This document shows positions 1-8,483 of a DNA stretch of 16,892 bases, in pieces. A model generated the notes under the pieces. The model did no database searches, had not been told where the DNA came from, and saw nothing but the letters and a program-made list of their open reading frames with translations. The first letter of the stretch is position 1, and every line of letters begins with the position of its first letter. The stretch is from Psychroflexus sp. (GTDB taxonomy: Bacteria > Bacteroidota > Bacteroidia > Flavobacteriales > Flavobacteriaceae): NCBI GenBank assembly GCA_003565575.1, contig PXBV01000250.1, positions 1 to 16,892 of the forward strand. Direction: 5' to 3'. The position numbers were made by a program, and so were the translations under genes.

Positions 1-574
1 CGTAGTCCATAGTATGAGTCATCCATAAGAAGTCAAACCAACGCCAATCCCGAAATCTTACCGTTTGGAATTTTCCGTCTTTCACAGAAATATAGGCTTT
101 CAGTTCTTTATTCGCTTCATAAGAAACCACATAAGCTGGTAGAGGTTTTTTTCGATATTCATGATGTGCTCCTACTTCACTTATATATTCTATGGATTCT
201 ACATTAAGGCCATTTTTCATGTGGGTACTCGCTACGTGAAGTGCTTCTGTTTTAGTAATGCTATTTTTAGGCTTTCCGTCTAGGGCATTGTAAAGTTGTA
301 AATTATTTACCCAATAGTAGGGCGTATTGTTAATATCTCTCAATTCTACTGAAAATATATCTTCCATTCCATCCAGCTCATTTAAACTGATGAGGTTTGA
401 GAAAGCTTTAGGTTGGTAATCTAAATTCTTAAAATCATCTCCATGGATTTCATCTAAGTTAGTCCAGCTAAAATATAAACCGCTTACCGTCCATAGTATG
501 AACTGAATGCCTAAAAACAAGCCTAAATACCTATGGGCTTTTCTTATTTTTAATTTAGTTTTTATGCTTATCAT
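1..574 (-). CDS. PepSY-type inner-membrane protein, 5' part only
   Basis: Reading leftward from an ATG at 572-574 there is an open frame of 191 codons that leaves the window at base 1, so the protein is incomplete at its C-terminus. The N-terminus is basic (MISIKTKLKIRKAHRYLG) and is followed by a single hydrophobic segment at about residues 17-38 (GLFLGIQFILWTVSGLYFSW). The RKxHRYLG plus TM pattern is typical of PepSY-associated membrane proteins, as is the later DWRWFDFLWMTHTMDY stretch near the window edge. Between them lies a soluble, presumably periplasmic region of about 150 residues. The family is often linked to iron/siderophore uptake or reductase functions, but nothing here shows the substrate. 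It is separated from bioB by a terminator and seems unrelated to the hydrogenase genes. Confidence 0.75.
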   Translation of the reverse strand, partial: MISIKTKLKIRKAHRYLGLFLGIQFILWTVSGLYFSWTNLDEIHGDDFKNLDYQPKAFSNLISLNELDGMEDIFSVELRDINNTPYYWVNNLQLYNALDGKPKNSITKTEALHVASTHMKNGLNVESIEYISEVGAHHEYRKKPLPAYVVSYEANKELKAYISVKDGKFQTVRFRDWRWFDFLWMTHTMDY

Positions 575-670
575 TTTAAACTTTGATAGATTAAATTCCA
601 AATATCGGCATAAATCTTAAGCCAAAGGTCTGGGTGTATTCACAGCTAATTTAAACCATTTTTAAAATCA

Positions 671-711
671 AAAAAGCTCCATCTAAGTGATTAACCTTAG
701 AGAAGCTTTTT
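671..711. terminator. Bidirectional intrinsic terminator downstream of bioB
   Basis: An interrupted inverted repeat has left arm AAAAAGCTCCATCTAAG and right arm CTTAGAGAAGCTTTTT, which pair except for a small internal loop and enclose an 8-nt loop. The A-run on one side and T-run on the other would give a U-tract in either direction. It sits 22 bp past the bioB stop on the minus strand and separates bioB from the membrane-protein gene. Confidence 0.75.
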
Positions 712-732
712 ACAACTTTATGCTGAAAAAGT

Positions 733-1821
733 TTAAGCCTTAGCTTTAGCCTTTTCCTTAGCTTCTAGATTTCTTTCTATAACATGATCTGGACGAGACC
801 ATTTTGGCTTTTCACTAAGTGGCTTGTATTGAGATTCTTCTGCAGAAACCGATTGGGGCTGAGATTTTTTCTCAAAGGGTTTTTGTGGTTCCAATCCTAA
901 AAGTTTAAACATTTCCATGTCCTCGTTCACGTCAGGGTTTGGTGTGGTCAACAGTTTATCCCCAGCAAAAATAGAGTTGGCTCCAGCAAAAAAGCACATC
1001 GCTTGTCCTTCTCTGCTCATATCTGTTCTTCCTGCAGAAAGTCTGACTTGTGTTTCTGGCATCACAATTCTGGTGGTGGCTACCATACGGACCATTTCCC
1101 AGATAGACACTTTTTGTTGCTCTTCCAGCGGGGTTCCTTCTACAGGCACCAAGGCATTAATCGGTGTAGATTCTGGCTGAGGATTCAAAGTAGCTAGCGC
1201 CACTAGCATGCCTGCTCTGTCTTCCAAAGATTCTCCCATGCCAATAATACCACCACTACATACGGTAACGTTACTTTTTCTGACGTTCCCAATGGTGTCT
1301 AACCTGTCTTGATACCCTCTTGTAGAAATAACTTCTTTATAATATTCTTCTGAAGAATCCAAGTTATGATTATAGGCATAAAGACCAGCTTCAGCAAGGC
1401 GTTGCGCTTGGTTTTCTGTTACCATTCCTAGTGTACAGCACACTTCCATGTCTAGTTTATTGATGGTTCTCACCATTTCCAAAACGTTATCAAACTCTTC
1501 TCCATCCTTCACATTTCTCCAGGCCGCACCCATACACACTCTAGAGCTTCCAGAGGCTTTTGCTCTCAAAGCTTGCGCTTTTACCTGAGAGACGCTCATC
1601 AAATCGTTACCTTCGATATCGGTATGGTATCTTGCCGCTTGAGGACAATACCCGCAATCTTCCGGACAGCCCCCTGTTTTGATTGATAATAGGGTAGAGA
1701 CTTGGACTTTGTTAGGATCATGATGTTTTCTGTGCACCGTTGCTGCTTCATAGAGCAGCTCCATCATAGGTTTGTTATAAATCTCTAAAATTTCTGCCTT
1801 AGTCCAGTCGTTTCTTGTCAT
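733..1821 (-). CDS. bioB: Biotin synthase BioB
   Basis: Radical-SAM enzyme that inserts sulfur into dethiobiotin, the last step of biotin synthesis; cytoplasmic. The radical-SAM motif is C52-x3-C56-x2-C59 in GGCPEDCGYC. The putative [2Fe-2S] ligands C96 (SRVCMGAAWR), C128 (EVCCTLG), C188 (TVCSGGIIGMGE) and R260 (VRLSAGR) fall at essentially the positions known from the Escherichia coli enzyme. At 362 residues it is slightly longer than the usual 320-346. The extra length is a hydrophilic C-terminal tail from about residue 318, ending in a Lys/Ala-rich stretch (EAKEKAKAKA). It is a single gene with no other bio genes in view, bounded downstream by an intrinsic terminator and upstream by a divergent intergenic region. 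Identification is firm; the role of the tail is unknown. Confidence 0.97.
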   Translation of the reverse strand: MTRNDWTKAEILEIYNKPMMELLYEAATVHRKHHDPNKVQVSTLLSIKTGGCPEDCGYCPQAARYHTDIEGNDLMSVSQVKAQALRAKASGSSRVCMGAAWRNVKDGEEFDNVLEMVRTINKLDMEVCCTLGMVTENQAQRLAEAGLYAYNHNLDSSEEYYKEVISTRGYQDRLDTIGNVRKSNVTVCSGGIIGMGESLEDRAGMLVALATLNPQPESTPINALVPVEGTPLEEQQKVSIWEMVRMVATTRIVMPETQVRLSAGRTDMSREGQAMCFFAGANSIFAGDKLLTTPNPDVNEDMEMFKLLGLEPQKPFEKKSQPQSVSAEESQYKPLSEKPKWSRPDHVIERNLEAKEKAKAKA

Positions 1822-2031
1822 GGTATTTTATTTAATACTTCAAAAATAGAAAAAAGTAGGGGTATTCACTATGCAGATTTGAATTTGGTTCAAAATAAAT
1901 CACTCATAGCATAAGGATACGAAGTATATCTATAAAATAGGTGTTAGATTACATGTTTTGAAACTTAGAAATATATTTTGCTAATTCATTCTTTTTCCAT
2001 AATATTATACATTAATAAATTGTGTTAATTT
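1822..2031. other. Divergent intergenic region between bioB and the nickel permease
   Basis: This 210-bp AT-rich gap must carry promoters for both leftward bioB and the rightward permease. I see no RNA gene, riboswitch or convincing repeat. Segments resembling the Bacteroidota -7 element (TAnnTTTG) occur, for example TATATTTTG near 1971-1979 on the plus strand and TATTTTTTG on the minus strand near bioB. Both are imperfect and no well-spaced -33 TTTG accompanies them, so no promoter is called. Confidence 0.4.
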
Positions 2032-2700
2032 ATGATTGTTGAAATACCAATAATAGCAGGAATCATTGCTTCCTCTCTTCATGTTTTATCAGGGCCAGAT
2101 CACTTGGCTGCAGTGACGCCTATGGCTATCGATGCGCAATCGAAAGTGTGGAGAATTGGTTTTTCATGGGGGTTTGGACATCTTGTAGGTATGCTGCTTA
2201 TCGGTTTGTTATTTTTGTTATTTCAGGATGCCATTCCTGTTGAATCTATTTCAGAATACAGTGAGCAGTTAGTGGCTTTTGTACTTATAGGCATTGGTCT
2301 ATGGTCACTTTATAAAATATTCTATCAGAAAAATAAATCTCGACCCCACTTAGCTATCTCAAAAGTTGTAAATACAAATGAAAAACAACATTCAGAGCTG
2401 AGTAAAGGAGGAATCCAAATTAAGAAAAATTATGCTTTTAGTATTGGTGTGCTCCATGGACTTGCTGGTGTAGCTCATTTTTTATTATTACTTCCAGCTC
2501 TTGGCTTTGTATCACAATTTGAAAGCTTACAATATATTTTAGGCTTTGCTTTTGGCACATTGATAGCCATGAGTGTCTATACCTATCTACTTGGAAAAAT
2601 AAACAAGCGTAACCCCATTTTTTCACTTAAAACTCTACGAATTTTAGGAGGGGCTTTTGCTTTGGTTGTTGGAATTTATTGGTTGTATTTAAGTCTCTAA
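2032..2700 (+). CDS. Nickel/cobalt permease, NicO/UreH-like
   Basis: A polytopic inner-membrane protein of 222 residues with about six hydrophobic segments in two halves. The first half carries HVLSGPDHLAAV followed by GFSWGFGHLVGM; the second carries GVLHGLAGVAHFLLLLPALGF. Paired His-containing motifs of this kind, with a His/Lys-containing hydrophilic loop of about 40 residues between the halves, are characteristic of UreH/NicO-type nickel transporters that feed urease or [NiFe]-hydrogenase. The gene is convergent with the hydrogenase cluster and its 3' end overlaps the NHL gene by 12 bp. The inferred role is supplying Ni2+ for the hydrogenase active site. Metal specificity cannot be proven from sequence, and related families (HupE, TauE/SafE) are alternatives. 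The ATG at 2032 is preceded only by AT-rich sequence without a Shine-Dalgarno. Confidence 0.8.
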   Translation: MIVEIPIIAGIIASSLHVLSGPDHLAAVTPMAIDAQSKVWRIGFSWGFGHLVGMLLIGLLFLLFQDAIPVESISEYSEQLVAFVLIGIGLWSLYKIFYQKNKSRPHLAISKVVNTNEKQHSELSKGGIQIKKNYAFSIGVLHGLAGVAHFLLLLPALGFVSQFESLQYILGFAFGTLIAMSVYTYLLGKINKRNPIFSLKTLRILGGAFALVVGIYWLYLSL

Positions 2701-3783
2701 TCGACCAATAATCAACCTATGGTTGCCCGTATCAGCAATAAATAACCTTTCTAAACTTGTGGTTATAGAAAAAGGCCAATAAAGACTTGTTTGGGTTCCT
2801 GCCAGATTTCCCTTATACTCACTACTTGTGTTAAAATCGGGTCTTCCTACAAGATAATCTGCTGGAGTATTGTTTTTAGTTGGAAGACTTTTAAAACCGA
2901 GAATTCTACTATTTCCTGTATCATTTACTAAGACCCCTTCTTTATAAAAACAAGCATCATAGGTCCAACTTAGTGTGTTGGCCTCTGGTTGCAATTTGAA
3001 TTGATTCTGGCCACAGTCATCAAAACCTTTTTGACCTATGATACAGTGCGCTTTATCCTCAAAAGCTTGTTTCCAGTGCTTCCAGATCAGAACCCTATAA
3101 AATTGAGTGTCGGCTACAGCCATTTGCCCCTTGTCACTTATCTTAACTGAATATGGCCATATCGGCGCATCTGAAGCATAATCTCTATTATTAAAACCTG
3201 TTTTGCCAATAATACCAGTTGCTTTTTCAAAATTTTGCTTAGGGATATTCTCATAATATAGTATTCTTCTATTACCAGTATCTGCTATCCATAAGCCTTT
3301 GCCATCAGAAAAAACACCGTAGGGCCAGTTTAAGCTGTTAGCCTTTGGAGATGATGCTTGGCCTTTTAGGTTGGGCGTGTTGCTTTCAAAATCTGCTTGT
3401 CCCAGTACCACATCAGCTGGCTGAGCATTTTGTGTTGGAATGCTATGCCATATCAATACCCTATGATTCCAGGCATCTGCTACAATCAAAATTTTACCAT
3501 TAGTCCATATTCCTGATGGGTAATGTAAGGTGCTTGAGGTTACTTTATGATTTGCATTTCGACCACAGTCTGTAATGCCTTCTTGACCTAATATAACATC
3601 TGGATCTTCAAACTCTTTCGTGGGAATATGTTTCCAAATAAAGACTCTGTTTTGTCCGGTATCTGAAACCACCAACATGTTATCAGAAACAAAAACTCCT
3701 CTTGGAGCCAAAAAAGGCTTACGCTTTGCACCTTTAAAAACATAAGAATTGGTAAGGTGGCTTCCCAATGTTTTAAAATTCAT
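2689..3783 (-). CDS. NHL-repeat beta-propeller protein of the hydrogenase operon
   Basis: A soluble protein of 364 residues with no signal peptide. It shows about six tandem NHL-type repeats, each with a core such as LVVSDTGQNRVFIW, LIVADAWNHRVLIW, LWIADTGNRRILYY, MAVADTQFYRVLIW, VLVNDTGNSRILGF and LFIADTGNHRLIIG, which predicts a six-bladed propeller. Linkers between blades repeat a (V/I)(I/V/L)GQ/GR pattern (DVILGQ, DVVLGQ, DYLVGR). It starts 3 nt after the hypE stop and is the last gene of the cluster, so it is very likely co-transcribed with it. As far as I recall, NHL-repeat genes also accompany group 2a hydrogenases in other phyla. That suggests a conserved scaffold or assembly role, but the function is not established. 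Confidence 0.85.
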   Translation of the reverse strand: MNFKTLGSHLTNSYVFKGAKRKPFLAPRGVFVSDNMLVVSDTGQNRVFIWKHIPTKEFEDPDVILGQEGITDCGRNANHKVTSSTLHYPSGIWTNGKILIVADAWNHRVLIWHSIPTQNAQPADVVLGQADFESNTPNLKGQASSPKANSLNWPYGVFSDGKGLWIADTGNRRILYYENIPKQNFEKATGIIGKTGFNNRDYASDAPIWPYSVKISDKGQMAVADTQFYRVLIWKHWKQAFEDKAHCIIGQKGFDDCGQNQFKLQPEANTLSWTYDACFYKEGVLVNDTGNSRILGFKSLPTKNNTPADYLVGRPDFNTSSEYKGNLAGTQTSLYWPFSITTSLERLFIADTGNHRLIIGRLET

Positions 3784-3786
3784 AAG

Positions 3787-4848
3787 CTAGCATATTCTTG
3801 GTAATTGTTCCCCTGGTAACATGCTTATGACACGCTTGCCCCCTATAGAACTCTCCATGATAACTTGCTTAGGATGTTGCTCTACGACAGTGCCTATAAT
3901 CTTGGCATTAGCTCCGTTTGTGTCGTTTTGTAACTCTTTGAGATATTCATCGGCAACCTCTTTGGCTATAAAGCTTAAGAATACACCCTCGTTGGCTACA
4001 TATAGTGGGTCAAGCCCAAGAAGCTCACAAGCACTTTCTACTTGAGGGTCTATGGGTATATGGTTTTGAGAAATTTCAATACCTAAATGGGTTTGTTTTG
4101 CAACTTCATTGAGGACCGTAGCGACACCTCCTCGGGTTGGATCTGTTGTTAAATGAATTTGTGCACCAAACTTATCAATAAGGTTGATGAGAGTATGGTT
4201 CAAATTGGTGGTATCACTTTCTATTTGAGATTCGAATTCCAATCCTTCTCTAAGAGACATTATAGCCATACCGTGAGAAGCTATATGTCCACTTAGAATT
4301 ATTTTATCTCCAGATTTCACGTTTTTGCTATGAATATTAGCTTTAGGGTGGATATTGCCAAGACCAGATGTATTTATAAAGATTTTGTCTCCTTTACCTT
4401 TTTCAACTACTTTAGTATCTCCTGTAACGATTTGCACTCCTGCGTTCTGACATGCCCATTTAATAGAGATTAAGAGTTCCCAAAACTCTGTCATTTTTAA
4501 TCCTTCCTCTATGATAAAGCTCAGAGAAAGGTATTGTGGTGTGGCGCCACACATTGCTAAATCATTCACAGTGCCATTCACCGCAAGTTCACCAATATTG
4601 CCACCAGGGAAGAATATGGGTGATATTAAAAAACTGTCTGATGAAAAAGCTGTTTTACCTTTTAAGTTTAGAAATGCACCGTCATGACGCTGGTTTAGAA
4701 TATCATTTTCAAGAATATCAAAAACACCACTATCCAAGAGTTTGTTGGTTAATACTCCTCCACTACCATGCCCTAGGGTAATAACGTCAAAATCTAATTT
4801 TGGCATTGGACATTGCAGTTGCATTTTTAAATAATCAGACTGGGACAT
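3787..4848 (-). CDS. hypE: Hydrogenase maturation protein HypE
   Basis: HypE (353 residues) dehydrates the carbamoyl group on its own C-terminal cysteine, using ATP, to make the thiocyanate that becomes the cyanide ligands of the NiFe site. The diagnostic C-terminus is present: the protein ends ...GEQLPRIC, the canonical P-R-x-C tail with Cys353 as carrier. The AIR-synthase-like ATP-binding core is visible in TLGHGSGGVLTNKLL near the N-terminus and in FSSDSF plus GELAVNGTVNDLAMCGATP around residues 70-105. It follows hypD by 14 nt and precedes the NHL gene by 3 nt, in the order HypC-HypD-HypE. Confidence 0.97.
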   Translation of the reverse strand: MSQSDYLKMQLQCPMPKLDFDVITLGHGSGGVLTNKLLDSGVFDILENDILNQRHDGAFLNLKGKTAFSSDSFLISPIFFPGGNIGELAVNGTVNDLAMCGATPQYLSLSFIIEEGLKMTEFWELLISIKWACQNAGVQIVTGDTKVVEKGKGDKIFINTSGLGNIHPKANIHSKNVKSGDKIILSGHIASHGMAIMSLREGLEFESQIESDTTNLNHTLINLIDKFGAQIHLTTDPTRGGVATVLNEVAKQTHLGIEISQNHIPIDPQVESACELLGLDPLYVANEGVFLSFIAKEVADEYLKELQNDTNGANAKIIGTVVEQHPKQVIMESSIGGKRVISMLPGEQLPRIC

Positions 4849-4862
4849 AACTTTTGTTTTAA

Positions 4863-5957
4863 TTATTCTTCTACCCTACCAGAAAAGTGATAATAAGCTG
4901 CACAAGCACCTTCGCTACTCACCATAGGAGCTCCAAGCGGGTTAGTTGGTTTGCAGGTTTTGCCAAACTGAGAGCATTCAAAAGGCTTTTTGATACCTTT
5001 CATAATTTGTCCAGAAATACAGTTTGAGTTTTCTTCTGCTTCTGGTATATCCACATTAAATTTTCGTAGAGCATCATATTCAGCATATTTTTCTTTTATG
5101 GCGTATCCACTTTGAGGAATCTTTCCAATGCCTCGCCAAACTTGATCTTGAGGCTCAAAAACCTCAAAAATCATGGCTTTAGCATCTGGATTCCCTTTTT
5201 CTTTTACAATCCTAGAATATTGATTTTCAACTGTATGCTTATTTTTTTCGAGCTGTCTTACTACCATCAAAATCCCTTGTAAGACATCTAAAGGTTCAAA
5301 TCCTGTAACAACAATAGGAACTTTATATTTTGCAGATAAGGGGTGATATTCTGCATTGCCCATGATTGTACATACATGTCCTGCAGCTAAAAACCCGTCT
5401 ATAGTGCTTTCTTTATCATTGATCACAGCTTCAATAGCTGGCGGAACCAAAACGTGTGATGCTAAGATTGAAAAGTTTTTTAGTTGCTTTCTATAAGCAT
5501 GGACTACAGAAAGGGCGTTGGCGGGAGCCGTAGTTTCAAAACCTATAGCAAAAAAAACAACGTCTTTATCTGGATGGTCTTCGGCAATTTTTACAGCCTC
5601 TAGTGGAGAGTAAAGCACTCTCACATCAGCACCTCCTGCTTTAGCTTCCAAAAGGCTTTTACTAGACCCAGGTACTCGTAGCATATCCCCAAAAGAACAT
5701 AGGATTACATTCTTATTGGAGGCTAGATAGACAGCTTTATCTATTAATCGAAGTGGGGTAACACATACAGGGCAACCTGGCCCATGTATCATATTGATGT
5801 GTTCTGGCAGCATCTCTATGATACCATTTTTTACTAAACTATGCGTTTGTCCTCCACAAACCTCCATAATAGACCATGCTTGAGAAGTGGCATTTTGAAT
5901 TTCTTTAAGGTATCGTTTAGCAAGATCAGGATCTCTATATTCTGAGAGGTACTTCAT
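4863..5957 (-). CDS. hypD: Hydrogenase maturation protein HypD
   Basis: HypD (364 residues) is the iron-sulfur scaffold on which, with HypC, the Fe(CN)2CO moiety is built. All family motifs are visible: C34-GGQTH, GPGC62-PVC65-VTP, SFGDMLRVPGS, GFETTAPANA, and a C-terminal cysteine-rich region (CISGQIMKG, FECSQFGKTCKP, EGACAAYY) that binds the [4Fe-4S] cluster. Length is normal. The ATG overlaps the hypC TGA by 1 nt (TGATG), which is consistent with translational coupling of the two partners. Confidence 0.98.
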   Translation of the reverse strand: MKYLSEYRDPDLAKRYLKEIQNATSQAWSIMEVCGGQTHSLVKNGIIEMLPEHINMIHGPGCPVCVTPLRLIDKAVYLASNKNVILCSFGDMLRVPGSSKSLLEAKAGGADVRVLYSPLEAVKIAEDHPDKDVVFFAIGFETTAPANALSVVHAYRKQLKNFSILASHVLVPPAIEAVINDKESTIDGFLAAGHVCTIMGNAEYHPLSAKYKVPIVVTGFEPLDVLQGILMVVRQLEKNKHTVENQYSRIVKEKGNPDAKAMIFEVFEPQDQVWRGIGKIPQSGYAIKEKYAEYDALRKFNVDIPEAEENSNCISGQIMKGIKKPFECSQFGKTCKPTNPLGAPMVSSEGACAAYYHFSGRVEE

Positions 5958-6235
5958 CAGCTTGGCATTTTAGGTAAGTAGTCTTGAACATCATCAAGCT
6001 CTCCCAGCTCACCTATTTCTTCGAGGTACTTGAAGGTTTTTTGAGCTTCTTCTTCATCAACTTTACTAATGGCTACACCCACGTGTACAAGGACGTAATC
6101 GCCAATACTTGCTTCAGGAAGCATCTCAAGACTTGCTTCTTTAAAAATACCTCCAAAAGAGACTTTTGCCATTCTTACTGTATTGTTGTGTAAAAAATCA
6201 ATACTATCTATTTTACCTGGAATTGCTAAACACAT
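5957..6235 (-). CDS. hypC: Hydrogenase maturation chaperone HypC
   Basis: A small chaperone (92 residues) that carries the iron moiety between HypD and the hydrogenase large-subunit precursor. The N-terminus is the invariant MCLAIPGKI, in which Cys2 becomes the functional residue after Met removal. The following OB-fold-like section (AKVSFGGIFKEASLEML, GDYVLVHVGVAISKV) and helical C-terminus are normal. It starts 4 nt after the hypF stop and overlaps hypD by 1 nt. Confidence 0.97.
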   Translation of the reverse strand: MCLAIPGKIDSIDFLHNNTVRMAKVSFGGIFKEASLEMLPEASIGDYVLVHVGVAISKVDEEEAQKTFKYLEEIGELGELDDVQDYLPKMPS

Positions 6236-6239
6236 AATC

Positions 6240-8483
6240 TTAAATTATACAATGTTCATAATACATAAGCTGTCCAAATGAGATATTCTCATCATTGGTT
6301 GACAAGTTACGATTTATTTTTAAATATTTAGCTTCTTTTGAAGCTAATTCTGATAATATATTTACAAGTTCAGCATTTTGAAATACGCCACCACTACACG
6401 CTATAATTTTTATATCCTCAGCTTTACTTAGGTTAATGACAACCAGTGCTAGTGTGTATAAAAAGCTTGCTGCAAGTTTTGGTAAGTTGATCCCTTTTTC
6501 TTTTTCAGAAATCAAGTTGTCTAGAAGTAGGCTCCCCGAAATGCTTTCTGCTCCAGCTAGCAAATCTATGTAGCTTTTGCCTTTATAATCTGCTGCAACC
6601 CTTTCTAGAATCATACTGGCTTCTGCCTCGAATGTATTGAAATTGCAATCGAGTAATGCAGAGGCGGCGGCATCAAACAAGCGACCAATTGAAGATGTTT
6701 TTAGAGTATTGTTTTGTAGTATTTGATTATAGAGTTTCCACTCTACTTTAGAAAATTTTTCTTTACATTTTTCTTTTTTATCTAAGATACAAAATAAGCT
6801 GAGCCTAGGCTCCTTGGCCATTTTGTCTCCAGCTATCCAGTCAAAATAATCTAGGTGCGTTAGTCTTTTGATTTGTCTATCCTGATAGCAAAAAAACTCT
6901 CCACCCCAAATTTGATTATCCTCCCCTAGTCCAGTACCATCCCACACTACTCCTAATACTTTGTCTTTACTTTCAAACAAGCTATGCTCTCCCAAAACAC
7001 TTGCAAAATGGGCTTTATGATGTTGAACATTCACTACGTCTGCCTTGTGAAATTCAGCCAATTCTTCGCCTAACATACTGCTTTGGTATTGAAGATTTGT
7101 ATCTATAATAATTGTATCAGGTTTAGCTTCAAAAAGATTGAGGTAGCTATTTATAGAAGATTTATAGCGGCTAAAAACTTCATAAGCGTCTAAATCTCCA
7201 AAGTATTGTGATGTATAACATCTTGAGAGTAAGCCTAAAGTGAAGGTGCTTTTTAAATTTGAGCCCATAGCAAGTATGCACTTTCTGGTCTTTAGAGAAA
7301 CACCTATATGACTTGGTGACATCCCTCTAGACCTTCTTAAAACAAGACGATTGTTTTGTGCATATTTCAAAACAGAATCATCTTGAGGATATTTAATCGG
7401 TAAGTTGTGATGTAGGACAATATCATATACGTCCTTCAACTGCTTAGCAACTTCATCGTTTTCAGCTATAATTGGAGATTTGTGAATATTAGCACTGGTG
7501 GCTACAAGTGGTGTCTTCAAGCTGTTACTCAATAGATAAAGCAACGCACTATTAGGAAGCATAACCCCAGTATGTTTGAGGTTGGGCGCAATACTACTTG
7601 TTGATAGTCTTGTGTGTTGAGTATTTTTAAGTAGGACAATAGGAGCTATACTACTTTGCAGAGCTTCTATTTCTTTTCTAGAACATCTAAATTCTTTTTT
7701 GACTTGCTCTATTGAAGGATAAAGTATTGCAAATGGCTTATTAGGGCGTTTTTTTTTAGCTCTTAGGTTTTGTATTGCTGTTTTAGTGTTGGCATCGCAG
7801 CATAGTAAATATCCGCTAGTGTTCTTGATAGCAAGAATAGCTCCTGCCGATAGATGTTTTTGTACTGTTTCTAAAATACCGCTAGTTGTTTTTCCTATGA
7901 GGTTATGATCATTATCATAAAGCTGAAGCTGAATACCACATGTACTACAACTATTGGTTTGAGAATGAAATCTTATGTCCTGTGGGTGGACATATTCTTT
8001 TGCGCATTTTGGACACATTTCAAAACTTGCTAAGCTAGTATGATGCCTTTCAAACGGGTAGTTTTGGGTGATGGCATATCTTGGGCCACAATGGACACAT
8101 GTAGTAAAAGCATATTGATATCTCCTATTGTTAGGATCCAATATTTCAGATTTACAAGAATCACAAATTGCAAAATCTGGGGTAAGAGGAAGATTGAGTT
8201 GTGCGCCCTTTGCATTAGGCTTTATTCTAAAATCTTCATAATCTTCATAGGGCACTTCATGTAGAGACATTTGATCTATAACTGAGGCTTTTGGTGAATT
8301 GTTTTGAATGTCCTCTAAGAATTTTTCGATTGTAGCTTTGGTACACGTTGTGCTTATTAAAACGCCAGTATGATTATTATACACATGTCCTTTCAACTCA
8401 AGCTTTTGTGCTAAGTTGTAGATAAAAGGCCGAAATCCTACCCCTTGAACTTGGCCATTTATTTCGATTTTGTAGGTTTTCAC
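6240..8483 (-). CDS. hypF: Carbamoyltransferase HypF
   Basis: HypF uses carbamoyl phosphate and ATP to carbamoylate HypE, the first step of cyanide ligand synthesis. I place the start at GTG 8483 (747 residues), because the acylphosphatase domain begins right there (VKTYKIEINGQVQGVGFRPF, catalytic R18) and GTG overlaps the hypB stop as TAGTG. An ATG further upstream at 8540 would add 19 unlikely residues inside hypB. Domains in order: acylphosphatase (about 1-90); two zinc fingers with the CX2C-X18-CX2C pattern (C107/C110/C129/C132 and C157/C160/C179/C182); a YrdC-like domain (about 200-380, LRAKKKRPNKPFA); and a Kae1-like carbamoyltransferase domain with metal motif VQHHKAH, then WDGTGLGEDNQIWGGEFF and CSGGVFQN. 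It is complete with no lesions seen. Confidence 0.96.
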   Translation of the reverse strand: MKTYKIEINGQVQGVGFRPFIYNLAQKLELKGHVYNNHTGVLISTTCTKATIEKFLEDIQNNSPKASVIDQMSLHEVPYEDYEDFRIKPNAKGAQLNLPLTPDFAICDSCKSEILDPNNRRYQYAFTTCVHCGPRYAITQNYPFERHHTSLASFEMCPKCAKEYVHPQDIRFHSQTNSCSTCGIQLQLYDNDHNLIGKTTSGILETVQKHLSAGAILAIKNTSGYLLCCDANTKTAIQNLRAKKKRPNKPFAILYPSIEQVKKEFRCSRKEIEALQSSIAPIVLLKNTQHTRLSTSSIAPNLKHTGVMLPNSALLYLLSNSLKTPLVATSANIHKSPIIAENDEVAKQLKDVYDIVLHHNLPIKYPQDDSVLKYAQNNRLVLRRSRGMSPSHIGVSLKTRKCILAMGSNLKSTFTLGLLSRCYTSQYFGDLDAYEVFSRYKSSINSYLNLFEAKPDTIIIDTNLQYQSSMLGEELAEFHKADVVNVQHHKAHFASVLGEHSLFESKDKVLGVVWDGTGLGEDNQIWGGEFFCYQDRQIKRLTHLDYFDWIAGDKMAKEPRLSLFCILDKKEKCKEKFSKVEWKLYNQILQNNTLKTSSIGRLFDAAASALLDCNFNTFEAEASMILERVAADYKGKSYIDLLAGAESISGSLLLDNLISEKEKGINLPKLAASFLYTLALVVINLSKAEDIKIIACSGGVFQNAELVNILSELASKEAKYLKINRNLSTNDENISFGQLMYYEHCII

